Assembly (NCBI GenBank): GCA_016699515.1
Contig: CP064978.1
Coordinates: 558,001-622,000 of the forward strand
Direction: 5' to 3'
DNA from: Candidatus Peregrinibacteria bacterium
Lineage (GTDB): Bacteria > Patescibacteriota > Gracilibacteria > UM-FILTER-43-11
Length of the DNA: 64,000 nt
A program made the translations under genes and the position numbers. Below, one piece after another: positions 19,549 to 30,832 of this stretch. Positions within the stretch are counted from its first letter, which is position 1; each line of letters begins with the position of its first letter. Under the pieces are notes generated by a model that was given only the letters and a program-made list of their open reading frames with translations, had not been told where the DNA came from and did not search any database.

Positions 19549-19977
19549 ATGGATGACTATAAATATTATGCTACATCACTCTATGAGTTGATATACCTAT
19601 ATTATTTGGAAAGTTGTTTTTATAATGACCCTTTCGATAAAGCAAGAAAACAGATTTACGACGAATTTTTTAAATCATTTTCTAAGAATGTATATAATTT
19701 TAATGATTATTTAGATAATTTTCCTTATGAATATAACAAGGTTGCTCTCGATGTTTTTGAAAGAATACCTAACCTTAAGAATAAATTAAAAACCGAGGTG
19801 GATAAATTGATGGCAAAAAGTGATGAAATCAAAATAGGTAAATTAAGTGATCCAACGGGAGGGAAAAAGACCGCACTGCGCGAGCTTATAGGCAAATTCA
19901 AAAATAGGTTTGTGGGCACAGAATTAGACGAAGCAGATTTAGGATTAAACATTAATGTAGATAAGGAATATATTTAA
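19549..19977 (+). CDS. Candidate immunity protein for the RHS tip
   Basis: A 142-residue, AT-rich, soluble protein, rich in Tyr, Asp, Lys and Phe (MDDYKYYATSLYELIYLYY; NFNDYLDNFPYEYNK). I recognise no family. It starts 17 bases after the RHS stop codon and shares the low GC of the RHS tip, not of the RHS core, so tip and gene were probably acquired as a unit. Position and composition fit a cognate immunity protein; there is no sequence proof. A strong terminator follows at 20096-20128. Confidence 0.65.
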   Translation: MDDYKYYATSLYELIYLYYLESCFYNDPFDKARKQIYDEFFKSFSKNVYNFNDYLDNFPYEYNKVALDVFERIPNLKNKLKTEVDKLMAKSDEIKIGKLSDPTGGKKTALRELIGKFKNRFVGTELDEADLGLNINVDKEYI

Positions 19978-20095
19978 TTAAAAGCCTTTACAACATAGAT
20001 TTTATTCGCAAAATTACATAAGAAAAATAGCTTAACCATGGCCAAATCACTTTGACCAAATCAGTTACTGCTATCAATTAAAAATCATTTACTTT

Positions 20096-20128
20096 AAACG
20101 CCGCTTACCCAAGTAAGCGGCGTTTTTT
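20096..20128. terminator. Bidirectional terminator between RHS/immunity and ppsA
   Basis: AAACGCCGCTTA 20096-20107, loop CCCAAG, TAAGCGGCGTTT 20114-20125 and further Ts to 20128: a perfect 12-bp stem between convergent genes. The ~115 bases between the immunity gene and this stem show nothing else except a CCAAATCA direct repeat. Confidence 0.9.
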
Positions 20129-20152
20129 GAATCGTGATGAGGTTGAGTGACT

Positions 20153-22542
20153 TTATTTGCCAGTGAGCATGTTGATGGTTTTTACCACCGTGTCGGGGTT
20201 TAAACTCATGCTGTTGATTCCTTGTGACACTAGGAATTCGGCGAATTCGGGATAGTCGCTGGGGCCTTGTCCGCAAATGCCCACTTTTTTCTTTTTCGCT
20301 TTGCCACACGAATCACTTCCGAAATCAGGCGTTTTACCGCTTCGTTTCGCTCATCAAACACATGACGTACCAATTCGGAATCGCGGTCTACCCCCCAGGG
20401 TTAATTGGGTAAGGTCGTTTGACCCGATCGAAAAGCCGTCAAAAATTTCTGCAAATTCTTCGGCCAAAATTACGTTGCTGGGAATTTCACACATCATGTA
20501 AACCTCTAAGTCGTTTTTTCCTCGTTCCAGTCCATATTTACGCATTTCGGCTTGCACCTTTCGGCCTTCTTGTACGGTGCGAACAAACGGAATCATGATT
20601 TTAACGTTGGTAAGTCCCATTTCATCACGTACGCGTTTCATCGCTTTGCATTCCAAAGCATACGCCATTTTGTAGCTGGGGTCGTAGTAACGACTGGCTC
20701 CTCGCCAACCGATCATAGGATTTTCTTCTTTGGGCTCAAACTCATCGCCGCCAACCAAATTGGCATATTCATTCGATTTAAAGTCGCTCATGCGTACGAT
20801 CACATCGTTGGGATAAAAGGCGGCGGCAATCGTGGCGACCCCTTCGGCTAGTTGATCGACAAAGAAGTCGGCTTTGTTTTTGTACGCACCGGTAATTTTA
20901 TCGATCTTCTTTTTGGTGGCTTCGTTTTTCAGCTTGCTGTAATTCAAAAGAGCCAATGGGTGAATTTGAATGTACGAATTAATGATGAATTCCAAGCGCG
21001 CCAGTCCCACGCCGTCGTTGGGCAAAAAAGATTTCTCGAACGCGATTTCCGGGTTGCCCAAATTCAACATGATTTTGGTCTTGGGCATTTTTAGGTTGGC
21101 TAAACTGGTTTTTTTGACATTAAAACGCAATTTTCCTTGATAGATATTTCCGGAATTTCCTTCGCAGGCTACGGTGATGTCTTGGCCGGTTTTAATCTTT
21201 TTGGTTGCGTCGTTCGTTCCCACCACACAGGGAATGCCCAGCTCGCGCGAGATGATGGCGGCATGGCAGGTTCGCCCTCCCCGATCGGTGACGATGGCTG
21301 ATGCAATTTTCATGATGGGCACCCAGTCGGGGTCGGTCATTTCGGTAACAAGAATCTCCCCTTTCTGAAAGGTTTTAATGTCTTTGGGGCTTTTGATCAC
21401 CCGTGCCCTCCACTGGCCATTTTGCTGCCAACCGGTGCACCCGACGTGATCAGTTTTCCGCTTTGAATCAAATCGTATTCTTCAAGCTGCGTTAGGTCGC
21501 GACGGGATTGCACGGTTTCGGGTCGGGCCTGAACGATGTATAGTTCACCGGTTTTTCCGTCCTTTGCCCATTCCATATCCATGGGCTTTCCGTAATGCAG
21601 CTCGATCAGCATGGCCCACTTGGCCAGTTGTGCTACTTCGTCATCGGTGATGCAGTACTTGTTGCGGTCTTTTTCGGGAACGGGAACATTTTTTACTTTC
21701 GCCCCGGTTGCGTAAATCATTTTGACGGCTTTTCCTCCTAAATGCCGTTTGATAATGGGCATTTTAATCCCCTTTTCCAAGGTGGGCTTGAACACGTAAA
21801 ATTCGTCGGGATTCACCGCTCCCTGCACTACGTTTTCTCCTAGTCCGTAGGCTCCGTTGATCAATACGGTATTTTCAAAACCGGTTTCGGTATCAATACT
21901 GAACATCACTCCCGAAGCGGCCATATCTGAACGAACCATTTTTTGGACTGCGATTGAAAGCCCTACGTCAAAGTGATCGTATTTTTTCTCTTCGCGGTAA
22001 GCGATGGCGCGGTCGGTAAACAGAGAGGCAAAGCAGCGCTTGCAGTCTTTAAGCACTTCCTCTTTTCCACTTACGTTCAGAAACGTTTCCTGTTGGCCGG
22101 CGAACGATGCGTCGGGTAAATCTTCGGCCGTGGCGGACGAACGAATGGCGACGTCACAGTTTTTGCCATATTGTTTTTCCATTTCCCGATAGGCTTCCAG
22201 AATCGCCTTTTCCAGATCTGCAGGGAACTGAGCTTTCAAAATCAGGTCACGCACTTTCTTTCCGCGTGTTTGTAAGTTGGTTAGATCAGAAACATTCAGG
22301 TCTTTTAAAATCGAGCGTATTTCGTTCTTAATACCGGCGGTTTCCAATAAATAATGGTAGGCATGGGCTGTTACCGCAAATCCCCCCGGAACCTTCACTC
22401 CTTTTTTGGTTAATTTTTGGATCATTTCCCCCAGCGATGCGTTTTTTCCACCCACCAGTGGTACGTCCTTAATGGATAGTTCAGTAAACCACAACACGAA
22501 CTCTTTATTTCGGTTCAGGTGCTTGATGAGTTTTTTCAACAT
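20153..22542 (-). CDS. ppsA: Phosphoenolpyruvate synthase (frame broken three times)
   Basis: PEP synthase makes PEP from pyruvate and ATP (releasing AMP and phosphate) for gluconeogenesis. Joined length is ~795 residues, as expected. N-terminal ATP-binding part: VPLVGGKNASLGEM, VPGGFAVTAHAYH, VAIRSSATAEDLPDASFAGQQ. Central swivelling domain with the phosphorylated histidine: GGRTCHAAIISRELGIP. C-terminal TIM-barrel: NPMIGWRGASRYYDPSY, MIPFVRTV, GSNDLTQLTLG, then GQGPSDYPEF and a final INMLTGK. Frame breaks lie at ~21405-21412, in a C-run at ~20395-20400, and near 20290-20305. The stop at 20153 was placed from the third frame. The enzyme is surely functional in the cell; the breaks look like sequence errors. 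Confidence 0.93.
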
Positions 22543-22611
22543 GGGTTTTTATTGTTATTTTTTAAATTTTCTTCATCTTAGCACACCTGTTTTGAACCCC
22601 GCAAGAACCGA

Positions 22612-22640
22612 TTGACAAGTGAACAAACGTTTACTAATGT
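22612..22640 (+). promoter_or_regulatory. Promoter of priA
   Basis: TTGACA 22612-22617 and TAATGT 22635-22640 with 17-base spacing, about 60 bases before the priA start codon, in the divergent gap between ppsA and priA. Confidence 0.55.
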
Positions 22641-22705
22641 GGGTAAGCTTATTGTTGTTTTGATTATTCATTGGATGAATTCGAGTTATCACTTATGATT
22701 GGCTT

Positions 22706-24891
22706 ATGTACGCTTCGATTATTCTTTTTAAAAAATTGGGCGCGTTCGACGACGCATTAACCTATTTAATTCCCAACGATTTAACGCCGGTTTTAAAGGT
22801 GGGCTCGGGAGTGGTGGTGCCTTTTGGTCAGCGCAGCGCACACGGGGTTGTGGTTGCGATTTTGGATCAGCTGCCTTCCGATTTGGAGGTCGCTAAAATT
22901 AAGCCCATCGCCTCGTTGGTGGCGGACTTTCAGTTACCGGCGGTGTCTGTTGAGGTGGCCAGGCAAATGGCACAACATTATCACTGCTCGCTGGCTAAAG
23001 CCATTCGCTTGTGGGTGCCCAAGCAGGTGTGGGACGGAGCCCTTCAGTCACCGTCGATTCAACGGCTTTGCATTGCGGACCGTTCGATCCCCATTCGCGG
23101 ATCTAATCAAATGGCCGTTTTTGAATGGATTCAATCACGTGGAGCTTGTACCGATCGCGAACTAAAAGCAGCGATCCCCCATGCAAATTTGGCACTTAAA
23201 ACCTTGCTCCAAAAAGGAGTGTTACGCTCGGATACGGAGCACGCCTTTCCCCCGTTTCAATCCGACACATTTCATTGGCCCGTTTTTGAAAAAACGCTCA
23301 CCGAGGATCAGCAGGCGGCTTTGACCGCCATTCAAAACGCGGATCGACCAGTGTTGCTTCATGGAGTGACCGGATCGGGTAAAACCGAGGTGTATTTACG
23401 TTTGATTGGTCAGACCATCGCTGCCGGGAGGCAGGCCATTTTGCTGGTTCCCGAAATCGCGTTAACCCCTCAAACGGTCGCTTATTTTAAGGCGCTTTTT
23501 GGTGAACACGTTGCCGTGTTTCACTCCCAGTTAAACGCCAGTGAACGAGCCAATGAATGGTGGAAGGTTCGATTGGGGTATGCTCCGCTCACCATCGGTT
23601 CGCGTTCGGCTGTTTTCGCCCCTATGACCGATTGGGATTGGTGATCATCGACGAAGAACATGAATGGACGTATAAACAGGAATCAACCCCTTATTATTCG
23701 GCTCATTGGGTGGCAACCGAACTGTGCGTGCGAACTCAATCTTCATTAGTGTTCGGCAGTGCTACCCCTGCTTTGGAACGCTATTTTAGCGCGCAGCAAG
23801 GCGACTATCTTTACGTTTCCCTTCCCCATCGCATCAACGAATCGGCGTTGCCGGTCATTCAAGTGGTGGATTTGCGTGAGGAATTTAAAAAACGAAATTT
23901 CAGTATTTTTTCTTTGGCTTTGCAGCAAGCCATTCGAGAGCGATTGGAGCGCCGTGAGCAGGTGATTTTGTTTGTCAATCAGCGAGGCCTTGCCAATGCG
24001 GTGGTGTGCCGGGATTGTGGGTTTACCGAACAATGTGATCGATGTGACATCAGTTTAAAATTTCATCGGCTTGATTCACAGGTCGGCTTAGAAGCTCGCG
24101 AACGATTGATGTGTCATTATTGCGGACGGATTAAGCCGGTTCCACTGGTGTGTCCCGTGTGTCAATCCAGCTACATTAAATACATTGGCGTTGGCACTCA
24201 ACGGGTTGAAAACGATCTTAAATCGCTCTTTCCGTCCGTTCGCACCTTGCGCGCCGATCGCGATACCACTCAGCAAAAAAATGGGTTTGATCCTATTTAC
24301 CAACAATTCCTTCATCACGAGGCAGATGTTTTGATTGGCACACAAATGATCGCCAAGGGGCTTGATTTTAAAAACGTGACTTTGATTGGTGCTATTTTGG
24401 CGGATGTAGGCTTGCATTTGCCTGATTTTAGGGGGGGCGAGCGCTTGTTTCAGCTGATGACTCAAGTGGCCGGGCGCTGTGGGCGCGGCGAGATTCCCGG
24501 ACAGGTTTTGCTACAAACTTACACTCCCGATCATCCGGTAATCCAGCATTTGGCAGTGGGTGATTATTCTGATTTTGCTAAGCAGGAACTTACGCATCGT
24601 TCGTATTTTAACTACCCGCCCTTTGAGCGTTTGATTAAATGCACGGTGGTGGGAACGTCGTCCGATGCCCTTGGAGCACATGTGGCCCAAGAGATCGCCT
24701 TATTGCAAGATCTTTTAGCAGCGCATTCTCTTCCGCTTACCCTTTCGGACGCTCCGGCTTTGATTCCTAAAATGGCTAATCGCTACTACCATCACGTTTT
24801 AATTCAAGGCCAAAATCCCAATCTCATTTTTAACTACTGGACCCCACCCAAACATTGGCGAGTGGACGTTGACCCGGTTCACACCACTTAA
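22706..24891 (+). CDS. priA: Primosomal protein N' (replication restart helicase PriA, frame broken)
   Basis: A 3'-to-5' superfamily 2 helicase that restarts stalled forks. The N-terminal 3'-DNA-binding part is FDDALTYLIPND with VGSGVVVPFGQR. Walker A is HGVTGSGKTEVYLR, followed by LVPEIALTPQT, the DEEH box VIIDEEHEWTYKQ and FGSATPALE. The zinc cluster is CRDCG, CDRCD, CHYCG and CPVC. Late helicase motifs include IGTQMIAKGLDF and QVAGRCGRG. One base is missing near 23626-23634 (a T-run before GLVIIDEEHE), splitting the frame just before the DEEH box. Joined length is ~728 residues, normal for PriA. Confidence 0.95.
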
Positions 24892-24974
24892 AATCACTCT
24901 TTACCCCCCCGTAAAAACTCGTTGGCTGCGCTGATTTCTTTGTGATAGAATTGATTCAAAATAGAAATCGAACG

Positions 24975-25400
24975 ATGAAATTTAAATACATTGCCTTAAC
25001 ACCACAAAACGAGCGCGTTGTTGGAGCATTGGAAGCCGAAAGCGAACTGCTAGCCCAAGGGCAACTCCATCGCTTGCATTTGGCAATCGTTTCGATTGAG
25101 CCGATTTCGAACGAAGCCTACGAAGCCTGGCAAAAAAATCAAGAAGGTGAAAAACAAAAAAAGGGCATCAAAACGTTTCGGTTTGTGGCGGTTGATGCTA
25201 ATCAGCAAACGGTAGATGGAACGATTGATGCCGTGAGTGGTGAAAATGCGTATGACCGTTTGATTAAGGATTATCATTTTGAAGTTCAAACGCTGCATCC
25301 TGTTTTAGCCAACGAGGCTGAGCAAAAGCAATTCGAGGCGCAATTGGCCACTTGGAAAGCTAAAGTGCACCGCGCCGTGAGTGAGCCAGATCGATTGTAA
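24975..25400 (+). CDS. T2SF/PilC N-terminal-like protein
   Basis: A soluble protein of about 141 residues. The segment MKFKYIALTPQNERVVGALEAES followed by LLAQGQLHRLHLAIVSIEPI resembles the start of type II secretion/type IV pilus platform proteins (GspF/PilC), and the motif is repeated as FRFVAVDANQQTVDGTIDAVS. It lacks the membrane bundle of a true PilC. An in-frame TAA at 25398-25400 ends it, but the same frame continues open into the next gene, so the two may be one protein. The start was moved to the ATG at 24975 from an upstream in-frame ATT/TTG region. Confidence 0.55.
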   Translation: MKFKYIALTPQNERVVGALEAESELLAQGQLHRLHLAIVSIEPISNEAYEAWQKNQEGEKQKKGIKTFRFVAVDANQQTVDGTIDAVSGENAYDRLIKDYHFEVQTLHPVLANEAEQKQFEAQLATWKAKVHRAVSEPDRL

Positions 25401-25412
25401 TCCCTCGAAGTT

Positions 25413-26249
25413 TTGGATGAGAAAATCAATTCGGAAATGGTGAAGGAAGTTGATGAGGTGATCCATCTAACCAAAAAAACACTTTTGGATCATCCGGATT
25501 TGTTCAGCCAAGAGCTAAAGCGTTTGATCGATAATAAAATTGCGGAGCTGGAGCGCGTGCGCACCAGTAACAACTCTAAACACATCGCCGAGATCGCCAA
25601 CGCACTTTATGAAGCCTTGGAACACCCCGATCAATTGAAGGGGCATCCCGAGCAGGTGTCGCAGTACCGCGAAGAAGTCAGTCGTCTGCGCATGAATGAA
25701 ATTCTAAAAAAAGAGGCTTTGATTTACCAAAAGGCTCTTTCGATGCGCAGCATCAAGGTTTTGTTTCACCAAATTTCATCCCGACTTAAAGGGTATCGCC
25801 GCTTGGTTGAACCGCGGGATGCCCAGGACCATCGCCCGTTCTTTCGACGATTCATCGACGCTTGGCGCGCGCGCCATGCATCATCGGCCAGGCCTACTTC
25901 CTCCCCAACTCCTCATGGCTTGTCCGATTCTCATTTCCCCTCGGGTTTGCGCCTTTTAATTCATGAAGTGAATGGATTTGTGGGCTGGTTGGTCTTTTTT
26001 TATGTGGGTTATTTTGTGGTGGCTAATCTAAGTGTAGAAAAACAACTTTCCTTTTTGCCTCAGGCTTTTTTTCTTAAAACGCTGCAGTCTCCACTTATAT
26101 TTGCGGTTTCAGCTTTTTTTGTTTGGCTTTATGTTACCTTGTTGATTTTGGAATTTGTGTTTAAAGGACGATGGTTTTCTTCTCTACTTTTTTTTCTGTC
26201 GTCCGGCAGCCTGCTCGCGTTTGTCATGGTTAATTTTTTGGCGGTTTGA
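25413..26249 (+). CDS. Helical membrane protein, possibly the C-terminal part of the preceding gene
   Basis: A 278-residue protein with helical cytoplasmic part (EVDEVIHLTKKTLLDHPDLF, ISSRLKGYRRL) and three membrane segments near the end (FVGWLVFFYVGYFVVANL, SPLIFAVSAFFVWLYV, SSLLFFLSSGSLLAFV). There is no good ATG near the front: a TTG at 25413 or the ATG at 25437. It is in the same frame as the upstream T2SF-like gene with only one TAA between. Together they look like an odd GspF/PilC relative; alone its function is unknown. Confidence 0.55.
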   Translation: MDEKINSEMVKEVDEVIHLTKKTLLDHPDLFSQELKRLIDNKIAELERVRTSNNSKHIAEIANALYEALEHPDQLKGHPEQVSQYREEVSRLRMNEILKKEALIYQKALSMRSIKVLFHQISSRLKGYRRLVEPRDAQDHRPFFRRFIDAWRARHASSARPTSSPTPHGLSDSHFPSGLRLLIHEVNGFVGWLVFFYVGYFVVANLSVEKQLSFLPQAFFLKTLQSPLIFAVSAFFVWLYVTLLILEFVFKGRWFSSLLFFLSSGSLLAFVMVNFLAV

Positions 26250-26281
26250 TAGACTGAATTTACTTTTTTTATTCCATTTTC

Positions 26282-27254
26282 ATGTTTGAGTATAAAAAAA
26301 ACGGATTGAATTGGACTTTCATTTTTCTGATGATCATTGTGGTTTTGATTTTATTGATTTCGCTTTCCATTCATTTTTTCCGTTCAGGCGGTTTGGGAGG
26401 CTTGGGAACATCCGGTCCGCAAAAGCCAACCGTCGATTTTTTAACTCCTCAACAAAAAAACCCTGAATCACGAAGCGTATCTTCAGGTGATCCAAGGTGA
26501 CGGTGACTGCGATCAAATTTTGTTCGATTCCGATTTAAAGCAAGCCTGTTTGGATCAAAATTATTACCAAAACGCTTTGTCGTCCAACGATTCAAGCTTG
26601 TGCCTTAAAATTGAGCAAGAAGCGTTGCGCGAGGATTGCTTGGCGCGCGTGTATTATGAACTAGCCCGACAAACGGGTAATTACGATATGTGTGATCAGG
26701 TTCGCGGGCCTTTGCAGCAATCTTGCTTGGACCAAAAAAATTATTCCGCGGCCATTGAAAACCAGCAGCTTACTTTGTGCGAATCGATTATTGAACCGAC
26801 CCTTAAGCAAACTTGTTTTGACGAAGTTCAATTTGTATTAGCCGTCGAATCGGGAGAGCTTTCGAGCTGTAATAATGTGGTGAATGCGACTTTGCTCGCT
26901 CGTTGTCGTGAACGTATTCAGTCGCGCCAAGTGTACCAAGATCTTGCTCGCTCAGATGCACTCACGCCCCAGGTTAATTATTCTGACCCCAAAAGCGGTT
27001 GCGCCGCTTTGAGCGGCACGCGCCAATCCGAATGTGAAGATAAGGCACAATTTCTTTTGGCCACTCAGAAATTGGATTTAACCTTTTGCCAAAACATTAA
27101 AAACGCCACCATGAAATCGGAATGCACCAATACGGTGACTTTACAAGCCAATAGCACTTGGTTGCGCCGTGCGCTTTCCGAAAGTAATGCCGACTTTTGC
27201 AATCGTATTTTGTCAGCCGATTTAGTGTCTCTGTGTCACACTCAGGTTCAATGA
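26282..27254 (+). CDS. Membrane-anchored cysteine-repeat protein (frame broken)
   Basis: About 324 residues when joined. One N-terminal membrane helix (FIFLMIIVVLILLISLSI) is followed by a Gly/Pro linker and at least four tandem units of ~35-40 residues, each with two cysteines: C-(ILFDSDLKQ)-A-C, LCLKIEQEALREDC, MCDQVRGPLQQSC, LCESIIEPTLKQTC, SCNNVVNATLLARC, and, after a gap, FCQNIKNATMKSEC. The pattern C-x(2)-I/V-x(5)-L-x(3)-C suggests helical hairpins held by disulfides outside the cell. The break is in an A-run at 26454-26460 (7 As, 6 expected). I know no named family. It precedes a secreted protein and an Lgt-like enzyme. Confidence 0.7.
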
Positions 27255-27276
27255 TTTTTTTACTTTGATTTCCATT

Positions 27277-30200
27277 ATGCACACTCGTTATTCCTCTTTT
27301 TTACCTTCGGCGTTTCGTTTGTTCTTAGGTGTTTCGCTGGGGGCGTTGCTGCTGATGGCATTTTCCGATTCCACCCATGCCAGTAGTTTACGTGGAGTGG
27401 CCTACGGGCAGAACGTTGGGCTCATTCATATGGATTACACCACCGCGATACGCCCCTCGGCCGATCCGCAGTTTGATGCGCCCGCTTATTACGTTGGCCC
27501 CACCAAGCAATTTTATATCCCGGCCAGCAATCCGGCTTTTACCGGGCCCGGTAACCCTTCGCAGATTGCGCAATTTGGAATTTACCCTTCGGATTGCAGC
27601 GCGAGTGGTTGTTTGATGCATGGAAACTTATGGAGCGATACGATCGGATGGATTTCGATCGATGGCGAACAAATTAATCAAGAAATCAGCGCCTTGATTG
27701 GCTTACCTCCCGCCCAAGAAGACACCCCTTCGGACCCTTATCCATCCAGCTTGTATCCACGTGTGCTTAGTTCGGGTGCCTTGGTGGGCTTGGCCTGGAG
27801 CCAGTCGAGTGGTTGGTTTCAGTTTTCCAGCAATTCCACTGCCGGTGTAACTGCTTTGCCCACCGCCCAAAATTCAACCACGTGGGGGGCTTGGGTTGAT
27901 TTGGGTGCCTCTCCTGATCCGACCTTTGGTGACTTCCCGCTTCGTGGCTATTCGTGGAGTGAAAAGCTCGGTTGGATCAAATTTAGTATCGAGCCCCAAG
28001 ATTTAGTTTCGTTTTCGTTTGATAGTTTTTCGGAGTGGACGGGCGACACTACCCCTCCCGTTACGCCGCCCACGAATCCAATCGGCAATCCCCCGTTAAA
28101 TGCCGTTTGGCTTTCGGTGGGGGTTAATACCGGGGCGTCGGTGAATCCGCGCACGGTGGTGTGGCAAGATTTTATCGGTGATCCCGAATCGGGCATCAAT
28201 CTGCTCCAATCCAACTTACAGGTGGCTTTGGCGCCGGGTAACCCGGCTGAATGCGCCCTGCCTAACACTCCGCTGCTTGAATGCGGATCGGGGGGATGCA
28301 CCACTGCCAACTTGGTTATGGATACGATCGGTTCGCTCGCAGGGGTGGCTCGTGGGTTTTGCGAATACTACGTGACCGGAACCATTCAGAACGGAGCCGG
28401 CCTGACCACAACTCTTGCCATGCCTTCTCCACGACATTTTTATGTACGGGCCGGCGTTCCTGATGCTCCCCTTTCTCAGTTGCGGGCCTTGAACGCGTCG
28501 GCGGTTGCCGATGGAGTGGATTCGATTCAGTTTGCCGTTGAGCTGCGTGATATTGCCAACAATCCGGTGCTTTCGATCGATTGCTCCACCCCGAACTCCC
28601 CACCCGGTGCCAATCCCAACTACCTTTATAATGGATGTCCCAATCGCTTGGTGAATGTAGAACTGTTTTTTGACAATCCAACGGTTTTTGATTTGATCGC
28701 GCCCATTCCTCCGTCCAGCCCTTATTTAACCCCCTTGATTTACGGAGACAATCCGGCGACGGTTTCGGTGAGTGGATTGCCCTTGATGGACACCGCCACG
28801 TCTTTTAGCGCTTTAAGCCTATCGAATGGGGATCATACCTTTGTTTTGGCGTCGTACGCACCTACTGAAACCTTGGATCCCCTTTCCCCCAATGCACCGG
28901 TCACCCGCTTTGATTTTAACGTCAATCAATCGAATTATCGCATTGAAGATGATGCGCTTCCTGCTACTCGTTTCGATTTGATCACCGGAGACCCTGATCC
29001 AGCCAGTGTTACTCCGGCTGCCGTGCTGAATGCGTCGGTGAGCAATGGAGTTAATCCATCACCCGCCGTTACCTTTTTGCCTGCACTTTACACCGCCAAT
29101 CCGGTGGTGACCACCGCAGGGGTTTCAGACACCTTAACCATTGGAACTCCGGCTCAACTTCAATTTTCGTTGCACAATCGCGGTGCCACTTCCATCAATG
29201 CCGGCGGTTTTTCGGGCGGAATTTCAATCGATCAGGTGGTTCAATACCGCTCTTCCAGCCCCTTGGTTGCCTTGATGGAAACCCATCGACTCTTTGATGT
29301 GGCCGATTCCGACAATGATAAAAAATTTGGCTGGTTGGACCCAAATGAACCTTATGGAATCAATACCTTGTTTGAAACGTATGATGGAGACACTTTCAGC
29401 GGACTTTCTTTGAACGCTTCCACATCGCCTTTCCATGATGTGTACCAACGTTTTCATCCAGGTTATGACTTTAAATACGATGCCTTTGGCACCGCAAGCC
29501 CTATTCAGCCCGAAGGATTTTACACGCTCTCGGGCTTGTACAACATTCCGCAAGACTATCCCCCTTTGGACGTGCAGGCTAATTTGAACGATCCCGCCAA
29601 CTACCCTGCGGGCGAACTGGACCGTAGCGATCTAACATCGCTCGGCTTGAACCCAAGCTCTCAACTTTCAAAGACCATCGAACTGACTCCCGAAAAACTC
29701 ATTCCTGCCACCTTGGGTGATATTGCCCTTCGCGTTATTCAAGGGGTGGCGTATCGTTTTGAAGACCAACCTTTGTTTGCGCGTTTTTACCAGCCTCCTT
29801 TGGTCGACGGGCTGATTGTGAGCGAAGTTGGTTTTGATGCTACCGGAAGTGTTTCGGGTTCATCACGTGTGAGCGGTCGCACTTTCCAAACCATTGGAGA
29901 CGCTTCTACGGTTGATTTACAAGAATCCATGCGTCGTTCGGTCACGTCGCTCACCGCTGCTATTCAACCTAAATCAAGTTGTTCGGTTCCGGTTGCTCCG
30001 CTGGCTCAGTTGCCTACTACTTTAGGAACTTGTGTGGTGAAAGATGCGGATACCGGGGCATTGATTGCTTATTTTGAAGGAGATTCCAGCGAAACGCTGA
30101 CGTTGGGAACCGGCGGTGGATTGGTTTTGCCCAATTTCCCTTACACCTTGATCATTCGAGGTGGCGCCAACTTGGAACTTGCTGATAATGTGTATTATCA

Positions 30201-30830
30201 ATTGTCGGATACCAATGCTTCGTTCGGAATCATTTTGGTGGCCAATCAAATTGGGGATGGAGCCAATGTGTATTTGCAACCCTCGGTGACTAATGTGGCC
30301 GCTATTTTGTATGCCGAAGGAAGTGTGCTGAGTCGCGATGCGTCGGGTGGGCTTTATTACGGGGCGGGTGCGGGCGATTTGCAAGATCTTTCCAATCAGC
30401 TGTACTGGAGAGGCAGCATTGCGTCTCGCAATACCATTGGTGGTGCCTATACTCAACAAATTCCCGCCGGAATCTCTTGTCTTTCGGGGATACGCCTATC
30501 GCTTGCGCCCAGCGTTTCGATTTTGATTTCTTGCGCCGTTTTACCGTTCAAATCAATCCACCTAACCCTCCCAATCCCGCTACCACATTCATTGCCAACG
30601 ACGGATTGTTTAGTGGGGGCGGCCTTTGTCCTTCGGGAACGTGTTCTTGCGTTACCTGTGCCCCGGCTGGAAACTTGCCTAGCTTGATTCAATTGTCGTT
30701 CGGTCAAATCAATGCCGCCACGTCGAACCTTTCTCCTTTTTACATTGATCCGGAATTACAATTCAACCAGAATCCTCCGCTTGGGTTTTCGCGCGGTCAG
30801 TTCTTCGAGTCCACTCAAACCATACGTTAG
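27277..30830 (+). CDS. Large secreted surface protein with WSxxxGW motifs (frame broken)
   Basis: About 1180 residues when joined. The start at the ATG 27277 gives a signal peptide (LFLGVSLGALLLMAFSDSTHAS). Three related segments, NLWSDTIGWISID, LAWSQSSGWFQFS and YSWSEKLGWIKFS, form a WS-x(3)-GW repeat that I have seen in large extracellular proteins of Candidate Phyla Radiation bacteria. A long beta-rich Pro/Thr/Ser middle follows. Near the end, AILYAEGSVLSRDASGG and LYWRGSIASRNTIGGA form a paired motif. The break is at 30486-30489 (GGGG, one G short); the last ~115 residues come from the next frame and contain a Cys-rich LCPSGTCSCVTCAP segment. It is probably a cell-surface or adhesin-like protein; function unknown. 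Confidence 0.75.
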
Positions 30831-30832
30831 CT

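Noticed and set aside
23557..23644. Programmed ribosomal frameshifting in priA and other split genes
   Set aside because: There is no shared slippery heptamer or downstream pseudoknot, and breaks are spread over about 20 unrelated genes in both directions, which fits sequence error better.
25398..25400. Stop-codon recoding (UGA or UAA read as an amino acid)
   Set aside because: TGA ends many clear genes here, and the single TAA between the two halves is isolated; recoding would need a genome-wide pattern.
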